64,000 nucleotides of DNA from Enoplolaimus lenunculus (taxonomy: Eukaryota; Nematoda; Enoplea; Enoplida; Thoracostomopsidae): assembly GCA_030248215.1 (NCBI GenBank), contig JASANG010001883.1, forward strand, positions 62,001 through 126,000, read 5' to 3'. Below are positions 36,201 to 51,200 of the stretch, one piece after another. Below the pieces are notes generated by a model, which worked only from the letters and a program-made list of their open reading frames with translations, was not told the origin of the DNA and made no database searches. The translations under genes and the position numbers were made by a program. How positions within the stretch are numbered: position 1 is the first letter of the stretch; the number at the start of each line of letters is the position of its first letter.

Positions 36201-39200
36201 CATCTAGTTTGTCTTTCAACATCTGCAAAAACATAAAAATCGCATCAAATTAATATTGGATTTTTCGTTAAGCAAGTAATAGCACTGGCCTCGTTCTCGG
36301 TAAAAGGAACCATTCGTTGTTGAGTTAAGCCCCATTCACATGTGCAAATCTTTGTAGCGAGAATTTTCAGGTCACCTGCAACTCACCACTGCAAGTGTTG
36401 TTCAAAAATCCATGACTAAAAGGTGCATTATGCTTACCGCGCGTCACGCCAAATTTTATTTTAACAAATGCTCTTTTTTGCAGTACCGGACACCACCGCG
36501 CAACACAGATGCAATAATTTGCGCTTGCACATTGCAGCCGCGAGTTCTCGTTACAAAAACTTGTCCGTATGAATACCGTTCAAAAATTTTCAAATATGTA
36601 CTGTTCTGGTTGTAAGGTTGGTAATACAGGATGCTTAAGCTTTTCTACAAAATATATACACGCAGTTTAATTTGTAAAACCTAGCATTCCTTTTAATCGG
36701 TTACCTTATTCTCGTCCATATGAATCTCAGCGCGTTGCTTCCAGAGTTTGAGCTGGTCCTCCAGATGGCCTTGTTGACTATGGCCAATGCCGGCGAAATT
36801 TCGCTGAAATAAAACAAAAAATGTGAAAAATACAAACAATTTTTGGAATAAGGTCACAAGGGATGGATAACCAAAGCTCAGAGAGAAAATAAAGAACACG
36901 GCAATAAATGGAACTATTATCTTACCTTAAGTTAGTAATTCAAATTTTAGATGCTTTTCCTAAGATTTCAAAATTTTATGTTACATATAGAGTTTCACCC
37001 GGGTTCGGGTCTGGTTATGCCGGGCATTTTCACCCAAGAATCCCGGGTCCAGTTTTTTGCTTCGAAAATACCGGTTCGAAATATAAAATGGAACATGTTA
37101 AAATGAGCAGCCAATATATAGATGAAGACAGAAATTTCTGCTTTTCTCTAAAAAATTTGGATCGCGCTCAAAAAAATCCAGGCCCGGGTCTCGGGTTGCA
37201 TTCCTAACTTTGCGGATTTTGTCTTGGAATATAAACCCCATAACCGAAATTTCGATTGCAGTATGACAAGTGACAACACTTAAAGTATGAGGTTGAACTG
37301 CCTAAACTGCTCTTTATACTCAAACTAATAGCCCAACGTACCCAAAGCAGCATTATTTTGTATTAAGTAATAATTAGTAAACCGTTCTCTTCTGGGCAGG
37401 CGCCATGTAGCAACCATCAAATAAATTAATACAGAAAACCCATTAAGTCTTTATTCCGTCGTCAGATTACCCTGAGTTGACTTGAAATGCCACTTGTGTA
37501 ACACTAAATTTAGCCAATCTTAGGCTTACACGTTGGATTTGCCAGACGTATGGCTGCCAACTACGGAACGGAAGGCAAGGGTGCTCTGCATCTCTACGGA
37601 CACTTTCGCATCGCCCTGCGGGACGTAAAAACTATCAACAGAACTAAAAGAATTTTGTTAGCAAAATTTTCCCTAACCGTTTATAAATCTTTCTACACTC
37701 TCTCAAGTAACAACTTCTAAAAGTTTCACCGCTAATCGCTATACCATACAATTAAACGCCACTTCAAGCTCAACAAAAACAATAACTGATAATAAAGCAA
37801 AAAAGAATCAAAGCATGATATTAACGAGAATTCAATATCGAGTTGACGATGCAGTTATGTATGCACGTTTACACTGACACAAGGTACTGGCCTAGCTGCA
37901 AAACTAGTAACAGTAACGTCGTAAGCTTTGTTTAGAGGGATTGACTTCAAAATTTTAACTCAAAATGAGGCTCTTATACGTTGCCCTAAAAACTTAAACG
38001 CCGTTAAATTTAGTGGTCTAATATCAATATCAGGTTGCAACTGGATTTTAAAAAAATCAACCGTAGTAAAAAAAATCTCGGGACAGTAAACTCAAAAATA
38101 TAAATGTTGTCCAGTATTGAAGATTCAAAATGTGTGTACGTATCGTATGGGTACAAAAATTTGAAAATAGATCAGTGAGTTTACGGTGCTAGAATGACAT
38201 CGCTTGTGGTGAAACGTAAAATTTATTACCACTTTCTTCCATAACATCTAACAACAACTGGTGAACATAATTATGCACTACAGGCAGCATAACATGCATC
38301 GATCCCGCTAGTCCTCCCAAGCGCTCACCTTTCGCGAATTAATCCCGTTGACTAAATTTCGACGTTCCAGTAAATCCTGACTTGCCTTGAGCTGCTCTTG
38401 AAGTGACTCAATTTCTTTTTGAAGCTGCCCGTTTTCCTGAAATCGCGTAATCAAACTGTTAAGCCAAAATATAGTTCGAAACGACATTGCGAGTCTACTC
38501 TAGATGTATTATACTTTTAAGCGAGAGCAACGAACGAACCGAAATATTATTGACCAGTAAAAATTTGCAAGAATTTTTCAACTAGAATCAAATCCTACAA
38601 AGGCAACGCGAGCACATCACTGCCACTACAATGTGGTGCGGCCACCAGTTTCTGCGTTGATAATAACCTTCGCTCACAACCCATAAGCGAGCATCTGAAC
38701 AATCTCACCCTCTCGAGCCGGGTAATGTGCGTTTTGAGTTGCTCTTCAGTCGAACGCAGTGTTGTTGCAACGTCTTCAACTGCATTCAACTGTGACAACC
38801 ATTGCTCGCGTTCAGATTTCAATCGCAAGTCGGCGTCTCGCAGTTCTGCAGCGCATCGATCTTCAACGTCTCTGAATAACAAAAAACACAATAAGAATAA
38901 CCAATCAGCGAAGCACTCGGACCTACACCTTGCCGCTGTAAGTCAGGTTTATGAGTTTCCGAACAAAACCTGCAGTTGCAAGTTGTCCTTGCAAAAACTC
39001 AAACAACTTACACGTGCAAATTGCAGCTGCGAGTTCTCGTTATAAAAACTTGGTCGTGTGAATGGGACTTGACTACAAGCGTCGCCAAAACTTTTCAGGG
39101 TACGAGTTTAAATGCTTCAAGAGGAACTGAGTAACCACGGCCTTTTGATAGCCCGTACGTACCTCAGTTGATCGGCAGCGACTTTTTCAAGGCTTATTTG

Positions 39201-42200
39201 GCTTTGGTCGAGTTCTTCAACAAGCAATGTATTGCGCAATTGTACATTTTGTAATTCTTGAGAATAATGTGAGATTTGTAAGTGACATTGTTCTAGTGAA
39301 TTTCTGGAAAAAAAGTAGAGAAGAGTATATAGCATAAAATTATGTGGTTACATCAGAATCACGCAAAAAATCTAGCTACCAACCACTTGAGCGGTAAAAT
39401 TTTTCAACAACCTACGTTTGTAGGCAACCACGAAAAGACGCCAAATCCTCGTCGTCTCTCAAATTCAACCTTATAATGACGGAAAAATCGCCATTTTCAT
39501 ACCCACTTTGCTTCCAGACCAACATGAGCGGATAAAAAGTAAAATTTACACAATCACCCATACCTAAGCAATGAGACTACACTGAACTCTTCTTAAACTA
39601 AGCTTCCATTCAGCTTTTAAACCAATTTCAAACTGCATACTATATTGCCCATCAACTGTTCCTATTAACCTCAAAACACCGGATTGCACAGAGATGGAAG
39701 CAGGGTGTGGAGCGAAATGAGATGGTTGTTGTTAAAGGTTTTGAAACAATTAAAAATCAACATAAAAAAGCGCTACAATACTACTTCGTTAAACAACTGG
39801 GTTTTGTTGGGGCACATGAGGCGTTCCTTTCGTGACGTCCGGCCACACGTAGTGGCTTGAAAAATAACGCATGGTCCATGTCGTCCCATTTCCATACCGG
39901 AATTGGATCCGCAGATTAGCGTCAAACGACACTGCTTGCCTAACCTCACCCACCGCTGAGCACAATAAATACACCGATCAGTATAACATATGACGTATAT
40001 AATACGTCAAAATATAAGACGTTGAGACGCAAAAATATAAACAAACTGTGTGTGATTTATGTAACAAATCGTCACGTTACAATAATATATTTTTTAAACT
40101 TTTAACTGCAACCAATATAACACTTCAGTTCAAAATTAAACATTAACACAATTCTAGCCAAATCAGCACATATTACCAGGCAAAAATTCCAGGCAATCAG
40201 AAATATCTTAATTCCTATTGTCCTGCTATACTTTGGTCTGACATACATTGTACCTCATAATGCTAAGAGTTACTCACTCCATAACTGAGGGTCAAAAAAG
40301 GCGTGCGCAATGATAACGGTTTTTTGTGGCCGAGTAATTTTTTTGACTACGACACTATCTGTCGTACGCTCAAAGGGATTCTTGTCCACTTAGCCCATAT
40401 TAAAAGTTAAGGCTTAGGCTTAGGAAAACGCTTAGGCGAAGCGTTAGGCTTAAGCTTATTCTTAGGTTAGTTTTTATTACACTTATACCTGAGTCAAAAT
40501 TACCTTCCAAATGCTTAAACCACACACGGATGTCCAGTACATACCGTTGTTGCCGGAACCGGACTTCAGTGGGAGATAGCGCGTTGAAATATTTAGAAGG
40601 TAATTTTGATTTCAAGGACGCAATGTGTGATAAATTGCATTGCCTACCTTTACTTCGGCAGCTTTAAATGCAACATTACAGCAAACCTAACTCATTCTTG
40701 GGCCTCAATTCCTTAACGGAACACGAGAAAAAATAATTTTCTACCAAAAAATCTTTTAAAAATCGTCTCAAAACTTTTCAGATCGTCACAAATTGTCCCG
40801 TCTGTATCGCGCGCCCCCGCTCAAATTATATTTTCTTCATGCCCCATTATAACAAAGACATTATATGACAAATAAAGAGGACATCGTGATTATTGCATGC
40901 ATTTTTTTTATTCTTGTACGTACGAGGAATTCGACGCACATATTAAACACATCTACGACTCAAAGATACCGACAAATTAATAAATAGAATAATCATTCGA
41001 AACAATTTTCAAACAAAAATCATTTGACGTTCAATGCTCACTTTTCATAAAATTCTTGAGAGTAAGTCCCATATACCATGGCAGCTCCATAGCCAATAAA
41101 CCCAACAGACACTAAAAGCAAGGTGGCACCGAATCCGATATTTTGCGCATTTTCGAACCCGAATTCACTGCGATTTTGCCGAATCAGAATTTGAACCGTG
41201 AATTCAAAAATATCTTCATATAAAACACAAAAGTTTGTACAAAAATAAAACAGCTGCGGTTTGAGATACTGAATTAGCAAGCCAAATCTATGCAAACAGC
41301 AGAAACATTAGAATTTTTTTATATTCAACCCCTACGTAACTCATAAAATATGAATAAAAGTGCAGAGCCTAAAAGTGTTTCGAACCTTCAATTTTTGCGG
41401 AGTCTGAAACCGAATCGGAACTTATTTTGCCACCCTGATTTCAAGTAAGAATCTTTCAAATTAACCGCAGTGCCAAATATCCAAAAATTTGACTAAACTT
41501 GCAACTTCAAACTTTTGCTAATATAGTTTCATTCAGATTCTGTTCGTCCGCCGCGAAAACCAAGACTATAAACGAGAAATATAGCAAAAAATTCTAGCGA
41601 ACGAAAACAATACAACGCCATTCAAACCCAAAAAATCACTTTCAGGGTAACCAACCAAACCATTTAGAACTGACAAATTAAATTAGAGCACGTAACCCCT
41701 AGCGTTCCTCATCCAAATCAAAACAAAACATAGTGGCCAAAATATAATTTAAAGGTACCTATCAAAATTTCGGTACTTGTTCAGTTAACCCACACTAATG
41801 TTAATTTGATAAACAGAAAAAGTTTCCATCTAAATTATAGAGTAGCGTCGTATGGACATTTTTTACCTTCCTACCAGAGGGCTGTCGCACCCTGGACCCC
41901 TTACCCGCAATTGCAGGGGAGCGCAAACAGGATTCTTATGCTAGAGGGCCAAAAACACAGCACCAAAGCACGTCATCAAAAATTTTCACTACTCTTGTAA
42001 TCAGCTGTTTACTGCGGGGGTATGGGTACGATAGCCCCCATCCTGCTTAAACCCGTTTAAAATGTGGAGATCTCAGGTCGCGGCAACCCCTCTATTTGGA
42101 AGTAAAGAGTGCCCACAGCACGCTACTCTATAAATGCTGGGGCACTTCTTGTGGAGGGAACTAAACAAGTACCAAAAGTATATTTATTCATTGACTGACT

Positions 42201-45200
42201 AAAATAATAAAAAAATTCCCCAACTTTTAGGATTTAATTTAAGTATAAATAAATAAACTTCGTTTTCTCTCTCTCTCAAATTGTTAAATTTCACATTTCA
42301 AAAAACATACATTCGTATATATGCAATCATCTCTATAACATCATCAATTTAACCATTGTAAATACAAATACGTAACGCAACAACATAAGAGAATTGCAAG
42401 GTTATCCAGAGCAACGCAAAAAAACACTCGTTCGCTGTCTCCGAGACAAATGACGAAAAAGTAACTGTATCATTTCGATACTAAAGTTCTTTCGGTAAAA
42501 TCTCGATTTCACTCAACCACGCTAAAACGTAACCCGCAACTAATTTCGCTTTCTGTCCTGCGAATCCATGAAATTGCTGTTTGCCATTCGCAAATAAGTG
42601 TAACCTCGATACCGGCCCAAATGCAGTCGGCGGCCACTTGTTTCAAAAAGTGAGAACTGCTGTATTCAAATTGTTTATTCAACTCAAATGAGATACCAAT
42701 ATACAGTCGTTCTATCAAAACGAAACTCTAAAACACTTATTTACACCGCCGCCGTACATTGTTGCAAACCATTTGTTCTGTTAGCTACACAGCCGCCACT
42801 TCCGACTATCTTCCCTTACAAAAATCCACTCCAACTCGTAAAACAATCCATTTCAAAGAATCACCAGAAAACAAACTAAATTTACAATGATCATTCAAAT
42901 TATTTAGACTGAACTCAAATCACAGCTTAATGGACTATTTTGCTCTAGCAAAACAAGACAACTATAACACTCGAAAACACAACACAAATTAAACTACCGT
43001 ACATCAGCTATACCCACTTAGCACATCCCCCACCCCATACCTTCCCGTTCGAAAAACCGCTGCGAATCCGTAAAAGTTGCTTGCGAAAACATCTTTGCAA
43101 GCTTGTTTGCACTCCTGAGTTAAGTGCAAAACTGCAATTATTAGAATTTGTACGTTACTAGTTGCATCTAAAAGCGCAGCAAAATAACTACTTTCACAAA
43201 ATTGTACCTCTAAAATGACAACTAAAATTATTTTCAGGGCAAAGATTTCCTTTAAACGCGCTATGTTCGAAAGTGCTTGTCATTAAATTTTGCTAAATTA
43301 AAAAGTAAACAAAAAATATTGATAAATAAACATATAAAGTAAATAAAGATACGAAATCTATAAACATCAACCGGAAAAGGATGGAACAGGAAACATGGAC
43401 GATGCCGGAAATAAAAAAGTTTAATTTACATTGGAAGGTCGCTCAATATGTCGCATGGTGATCTGACGGCGCCACACGCACAATGCATTAAAATAATCAA
43501 AAACTATAGCGTATCCCTAACGGTAACAATGACAAAATGTGCATTTATTAACACTCGACTTTTCAGATTGAAAACTTGACGCTGTACCCGCAAATGAAAA
43601 CTATATAAAACACGAAGACAAAACAAAAACAAACGAAACATAAAAACAACCCAACGGACTGACATATCCCTCACGTTAAATTCAACTATAAACTCGCAGT
43701 CGATCGTGAAATTTTAGAACTCGTCGTAAAATACCACGAACTAACCACACCGCCTACGCCAAATTATCGTGAAATAGAATTTTTTTCTTCTAAGCAGCCA
43801 GTACCTCCCTTATCAAGACTGCCGCACGACTTGACAGCGGTTGGAACAAAATAGATTTCGCATAAAATTTAGTGTTTTATACAAACAGCTAATGCTCACG
43901 AATTTCTGTCGTGGTTTAAAACGGATTTTTCACTATTGTAATTAAAAATCCAAAAATCTCTTGTACATACTGTTCGCACTATTGTCTACCACAAGCATTT
44001 GTAAAAGACGCTAATTTTCACTCAAAAATTTTTCAACTCGTTACATAGAGAAAATACCACCGGAACCCACATCACACTATCAATTACGTTTTTCAATCGA
44101 AAAGTCGTCTGCAGTTTGGGTTTTCTGCGATCGCTTACTTCAAATGAGTCAATTCCGCTTTGTACGTCAGCAACGCCGCCATCAACACTTCACTGCCAAG
44201 CGAACATTCCGCTAGCTCGTGCTCCAACGCTCGCGACAGCTCGATCAAATTCACCAGCTGCTCACCGGCTGAAATCTCGTATCCAAGCGCCTTAAAACCA
44301 AAACATAATATTAGTTGATTAGTCACTATTGCAGTAATCCAAACGGCACACTTTTCAATAATTTTAATGCCATCAATCGCCGTGCAACATTGTTCTTCAC
44401 CGATTATCATAAGCGCGCGACGTTCGGCACGCATAGCGACACATGACGCCAACACGGCACGACAAACAACAAAAAATCTTCCAGACTTAACCCAGACTTA
44501 CTTCCAAAATAGCTACCCCGTTATAGACGCCAAGACTTTCCCAGTATTCCATTACAGTTCTGAACGTAGCGAATCTTAAAGCAAAAACAAACAAAATCAT
44601 TAACTAAAATTATTTTCCGATAATTAGGCCTTATATTTAACAATTTTATTTGACAGTCAGAAAAACCCCATTTTGGCTTTCGGTCAAAACACGTTTCTGC
44701 CGCTAACATAAGATAACCATAAGCCATTCAGCCAGTAATAAGTCAAATAAGCCTACACCTAACCTTAAAAAGCCATATTTCATCAGCAATTTCGTGGACC
44801 CACTTCTGAAACAACAAATACTCACCCCGGATCTTCAGTCTGCAACGCAGAAAAGAAATTCGTCGCATGCACCACAAGATGAACAGTTGCATGATGTTGA
44901 ACTATTGAGTCTCGCGATCCGCTTATGCTCCTGTGCTGTCGGTGTGGGCAGTCGCTACAACTGTCTGGGACACGGTTCACCGGGGTCGACCCGGAACGTG
45001 CTTGACTGAAAAAATCGAAATCAAGTGACAAACAAAATTTTACACAATGCATTCTTCGAACCAAGAAACATGTTGACCCTTCCACCACCGTAGCCAGCTT
45101 TGCATGACAATGGGGAGGAATCGGCGCAACAACTGTAGGATGGGCAAGTGGGGAACTCACATCAGTTACAAGTGGGTCCCATCGGGCTGCGGACCTGCAA

Positions 45201-48200
45201 AACAAAGTTTATATTGAGGTTCGACAATACCATTAATACAAATATAAATATAATTCAGCGGTTTGTGATGACAGGATGGTTCAGTGGTTATAGCGAATCA
45301 AATGATAAAGAACTTACCTGTTTCTTCTCGGTTTAGTACGGCTGACTCCGTTGGTCTTGTTGCCTTGACCACACCGGCGGGCGCCAGGTCCACCATATCC
45401 GGTAGCCGTCCCAACGACGGATGCGGACGTCGGTAAACTAGAAAGAAATCGATCAACCGACACGCGCCCGTCTTGATCATCGTCAAGTCGATTGAATAAA
45501 GCATTCAACTCCTGGAAAAAGAGACAAGTAAAGAAAAAACCAAGGAAAAATTAAACATTTATTATGCGTAATTAATACAGTTCCGACCCCGTAGCCATCA
45601 GAACATCTGCCCTGGACATATTATCCCCTCTTCGATTAGGGCTAGCAAGCAATATTGTTTGTCCTGGTCTGCAAACATTCTTACGTTGTTTATGTTTCAA
45701 CAGGTTACAAGTTATCAAGCCAGCTTACAGTGTATGTGTTTGTGCATATACCGCGAATTTGCTATAACTCCCGTTATCAAACTTACTCTTTGAGATTCTT
45801 CATTGAGCGACAAATGATTATACAAAATTTTCAATTCGTACGCGTTCAGTGTTCCGTCTGGGCGCATCAGACCAATCTCGCGCATAATCGCACGCACCTG
45901 CCGCGCATCCGGACAAGCTCCAGTTCCGGTGCCACCAGTTACAGCAGCGCGCCGGCTTGAAATGTTTGAGGTTGCGGCCGCCGCAGCTGCAGCAGATGCG
46001 GACGGTGGCGGCGACATTAAAGGAAACGATGACGATAGTGTTGTGCTGCCATCACCTAAACCAAAATACAATAAATAATGTGTCCAAAAAAGAAAAACGT
46101 CACTCGAACTGTAGCAATAAACGTTTTATATTTAAAAACCAACTTGTAAATCAGCGCCTGCATGCAACAGAGCAGCAACGCTACAGGTCCATAACTCAAT
46201 TTTACTAGTAAAACTTATTACTGCAAGGCTCTCACCGAAAAAAATTTCATGTGTGAATTGGCCTTTATTTAAACGCTACCTAGGTACCTATTTGAACCAA
46301 CACTGCCCTGAACTCACCAATTCCAACACCTTCAAACGTCTCTTGGCTTCGAATAAACAACGGCGAAATCCGGCCATGGCTGGCACTCCCCGCAGTTGCA
46401 ACGGCAACACCAGGAGCATCTCCGCTGTCGCCGTCACAGTTGAGAACGCCGCTGGTCGACGCAACACAAGCATCGGTCGCTTTGCTGTTGAACTGATTGT
46501 GACCGGAGATCGCGCCTGTTACCGCCACATGTGGTTCAACGCGTTCGCTACATGTGGAATCGCCGCCAGTAGCCGTTGCTGTGCCGGCAATGCTGAGCAT
46601 CGATACGCGATCGATATGCATTTTGGGCGACGAAGAAGTATTCGTTGGCTGTTTTTGTTGTCGTTGTTGTCTTGGCAATTTTTTATTTTCGTTCTAAAAC
46701 ATGGCATAAAGCAATTCACAAAACGATATCTGATATAAGACAAAACTGAAACTGACTCCTGGGAACATTAACAAGCATATCCCGCTAGTAGCGGATCCAG
46801 AAATTTCTAATGTGGGATTCGCAATATGTAGTAAACGAAATATCGCGAGCGAAACGGGCGAAAAAGCAGACGCCATTGTAGTGAAAATTGTCATGACAAG
46901 ATTAGGCTTGCTTCGGTCCGGTGAGACGTCCAATCGCTGGGTTCCATTCAAAATTGCATGAAGAACACAAAAGTAAAAAATTTTTACAAAAAATTATCTG
47001 GCTGGGGGCTACCGTCCTCCACTGGATTAGGGGCCTACCCACTGACAGTTTCCCAGCAGGTAGACGTTTGTAATTTACATGGTGCCTTAGTCGTCTATAT
47101 GTCTAGAAATTACAAACGGAGGGTGGAGATACGGAATCTGGACCCCCCCTGGATTTTGATAGAAAGCGATCCGTCCTTTAGATCTCGACGAGCTGAATTC
47201 AACGGTAAAATTTTTATGGCTGCATGACCAACGGTTCAGAAGTTATGCCTCTCGAAATTATAGTGCAAACACGCACAAACTGCAACATGAAATATCAATC
47301 TTTCCCATGTTCGTAAAATATATATAAGCTTCACCAGGTTTATTCTTTACACAAATTCGATGGTTATTTGTACGCGTTTTATATGGTAAAAAGTTAAAAT
47401 TTAAAAGGCCATAACTATAGAACCTGGGACCCTGTACAGCTAAAAATGGCATCGTTGAACCCAGCGCGTCGAAATCTATAAACTGAACTATTTTTATTAA
47501 ATTCCTCTGGCATAGGTTCATTGTCAAAAAAACTCAAAATAACGTAGCAAAAATAAAAAAACGTAAAAAATGAAACATAATAAAACTATTGAATACCACA
47601 AAAATTCACGCATCTAAGGATGTAACTACAGGAAGATTGCGCTACTCTAAATCGGTATAATTTCACTGCGAAAAATGAGTGACAAATTTATTCCATCACA
47701 AAACTACAATTTCACGTAACTCTAGTATATTTCGGCAATTTTTGCAGCATATTTTACACGTCGTATACAAGTAAGGGGTTAGGGATATATCCCTTCCGCA
47801 AATTTATGTAGGAACGATACAAAGGTACTGCTACAAACTTTACACGTAATATACCGTACCGAATTCTAGATTCTAAAATTTAAGTTATACCGTATCAAAA
47901 TGAAATTCCCGCTACGCCCTTGATATTCAACAAGTAACTATATGAGTGAGCATGTACACACATCGTTGTATTTTACATGTGTAAAACAACAAAGCCAAAA
48001 CAAATTTTCGAGTTCATTGACAACTTTCCGACAGTATTCATTCATCACAAGTACAACTTTAACGACAATGTTCCGCAAACTGCTTAAAAACCTACAAAAA
48101 GCTTTGACGCGAACAACATGATTTTTTTCAGTTAACAGACAGACAGATTCTGCAACTATACATAGCAGTTTCTTTGAATAACCTATTAAAACTTTTCATC

Positions 48201-51200
48201 TTTTATAATACAAGACAGTTTGCTATTCATAACCCAGTTTCCTATATTTTGAGTCACAATCTCACAATGTGCCAGTCTACAAAACACCCCCATGTCAACA
48301 ATTATTAGTTCGTAATTCTCTGTTCCGAAAAACGTGTATCCGGATATCCGGATTTCCACCTTATATCGAAAATGCTATTGCGTAAAAACCTTTTACAATA
48401 ATTTGCATTGTTTCACCATTAAAGTAGCTGGAGCTGACGAAAAGAAATTCTATATTCAAACCTGAATTAAAATATTGAGCCACATTCTATGCATAATTCC
48501 ATGATGGTTTTAAGGTCCCTAAGCACAAATTTTCCGTTTAGGATTTTTTGTGATAAAATGATAAGGCCCCCTTACCTTACAATTTTCCCCTTCAGAACGT
48601 TTTTCTATAAAAATTATATGGTCCCTACACTACAGTTTTCCCCCTCACAAAATTTTATTGCGGTTCGAAATATTTATCAGCCCATCCCCGTGACAAATTT
48701 CTGGATACGTCGCTGATAGCAGGGCACCACCAAAAGTAATATGGGCTGATGTTTGTACGATTAAGCGTAAGTGTATTTCAATGAGATAGTTCGATGAAAG
48801 GATGACATTCGATAGAATCGGAGACAAACCAAATCAATTCAATTTTAGGTGGCCAACGCATGTATCTATTCGTCAGTAGCAATCTTCTAAACCGAATACC
48901 CAGCACTATCTAAGCAGTTGCACAATAAAAAACTATTTTAGATTTGTATGTTATACGCTCATAGCAATAAGCTTGTGGTTCTGGGTACTTCCCTTAGAGT
49001 AACAATTTAAAACAAGTGCTTGAGAAACGAAAATCGAGATTCCGAAACCTAAAACACACAAAATCGAATTTCGGATATCCGAATAGAAAATTTAATTGCA
49101 GATATAAGGATATATCCGGATAAATATCCGGTAATAATTGCGGGATATCAGGATATAAAAAATATCCGATGCTCATCACTAATATTTAGCCCCCGTTTTG
49201 ATCAGCTGCTGCGCTCCTAGTTAAACGCAAGTCACAATTTTCAAATTTAAAATTACGTAGTTTTTGTCGGACGTAACCAAAACTTATTCTTCTAGTAAAA
49301 TGCACACTCGCGTTCATTTTATTACATACCTACTACGTATTTAAAATCATAATTTATACGTACATATTTTTACTTCAATCTAAGCAAAATCCTGCATGAA
49401 CGCCAAGCATACACCTCACCCCTGCAACTGTAATGAAGTCACCTAAACGCTTCACTTTGAAGGAAAGGTATAGCCGAAAACTTTTTTGTACAGAACCGAT
49501 TACGACATAATGTTTCGTTGTTCCGGTTCCGAGTCCCGTTACAGTACATACACGGTACAGCCGAATATTCCGTTCCGAACCTGACGATATAGCATCTAAA
49601 TTTCTGCGCTGCTGGTAGTATTTGAGTCTGCAAAGTAAATATGTTTACTAATTTAAAATTGTTTTACGACGAATTTTCATTTGACTACCAGTGTCAAAAA
49701 CTTAACCTTCTTGATCTGGTTCTTTACCAGATATATTAAACCGGAGCCGCAAATATTCGGTATTACTATGATTACTAAAATCACAATGCTTTGCAGTTAT
49801 TTTTGTGGAAAATGACACAAGCAGCCGGTTATTAAAGTATCTGGTTACGGCTTCAGTATTATTTAATATGCGATCACACACTGCTTGATACAGTACCGGT
49901 TTGCACCTTATTATCTTTGCATTCCAAAGGACTCGAGAAAAACTATAACTATAAAGCAGTAAAATTACTGTTGCAAGAGATTACAGTGGATATATTTGAA
50001 AAAAGCACTTCAACCCCCCCCCCCCAATAGATCATTAGAAATTTAACCCTGCACTATTCCTCCAAAATATACAAAACACAACGAACGCCCTCAACACACA
50101 CAAGCTTAACCCCAACGTCAGTAAATACAAAATATTTTAAAATTTCACTCGAACGGATTAATATATGTATGTATATATGTATGATTGAATAAGTACAGAG
50201 ATACATTTCAAGACAAAAAAAACGCGAAACATGTATTCAGTATTGAACTTCTTAAAATCAGTACCCTACCCGCATTTTCACTTAACCCCCTCCCTCACGC
50301 CTTCAATTTCCGTTACAGCAGTAAATCTATCACAAAATTCAACAAAAACACACTATGGAAATTAAAAAAAGAGAAATCATTTACACGTCCGTCGTTTTGT
50401 ATCATGTTTTAATACTAAGCCAATTTCGTGACGTACGTATACAAATTAAATAAAACAGAGATCACAAATAAGCGACAAATATTGTTCAAAAAATTATACC
50501 ATTTGACTAACGCTGATAGTTGAAACAAACAAACAAACAAACAAACAAACAAACAAATAAGTAAACCAACAAAACAAACAAAACAATAAACAAATAAACA
50601 AACATAACAAAGCAACAAGCAAAAAAAGCAGGGTTGGAATCGGCCGGTTTTTTATGGCACGGGCACGGCCCCATCACCTTCGTCCCGCGCCCGGCCGCAT
50701 GGGCTCGAACCCGCAAAACCAGATTTAATTTTTCAGAGGTATGATTATTTTGCCAGAACAGTATTACTGAACGAAAGTCACAGAAATGAAAAATTATTGC
50801 TTAAATGTAAACGTTTAAACCAAATTTTAAAAGATGTTTCATTTTTGTACCAAAACAGTTGAGGGATCCAAATATTTTCCAGGTTTTTATAGTGTAATGC
50901 GTACAAAATTAGCGGATGGAACTTGTTGTTAACAGCGTTGTAATTTTGCTACTAAAATTTGATGCTACCGGGCCCGCCGGGCCTTGGCCCGGGCCGGTTC
51001 CACCAACCCTGAAACAAACAACAAGCAAGCCATGGTGCTGTTTGACAAAACCTGAACACGAACGGAAATTATTGTGGATTCTACTTCAAAATTCGTGATA
51101 TACGTCAACGTGATAACAGCTATAGCTTCCGAAATTCAAGAAAATCTACAAAATAGGAACTCGCTGCCTACCCAAGCACGCCTAAATCATGAAACCAACC

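Larger units (their letters stand above)
46694..51199. other. Ninein intron 4 (4.5 kb)
   Basis: It holds the palindromic repeat at 47110-47520, GGATATCCG-rich sequence at 48335-48360 and 49060-49184, an (AAAC)n tract and the hAT-like element at 50629-51011. A single hAT-like end (TAGCGGATCCAGAAATTTC) lies near 46790. No exon or RNA gene was seen. Confidence 0.5.

Noticed and set aside
40400-40660. Minus-strand frame resembling a lysyl-tRNA synthetase segment (ALSPTEVRFRQQRYVLD)
   Set aside because: The similarity is one short stretch lying between the arms of a foldback, with no flanking synthetase motifs.
41038-41295. Minus-strand frame ending in a hydrophobic, membrane-like tail
   Set aside because: Its upstream half lies in a hAT-like MITE, it has no start of its own outside the MITE, and it does not fit ninein phase.
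42509-42718. Minus-strand frame LKQVAADCIWAGIEVTLICE
   Set aside because: It reads protein-like but has no acceptor that keeps ninein phase and no recognised family.
46253-46738. 161-codon plus-strand frame
   Set aside because: It is antisense to ninein exon 5 (46318-46693), whose minus reading is in phase on both sides.
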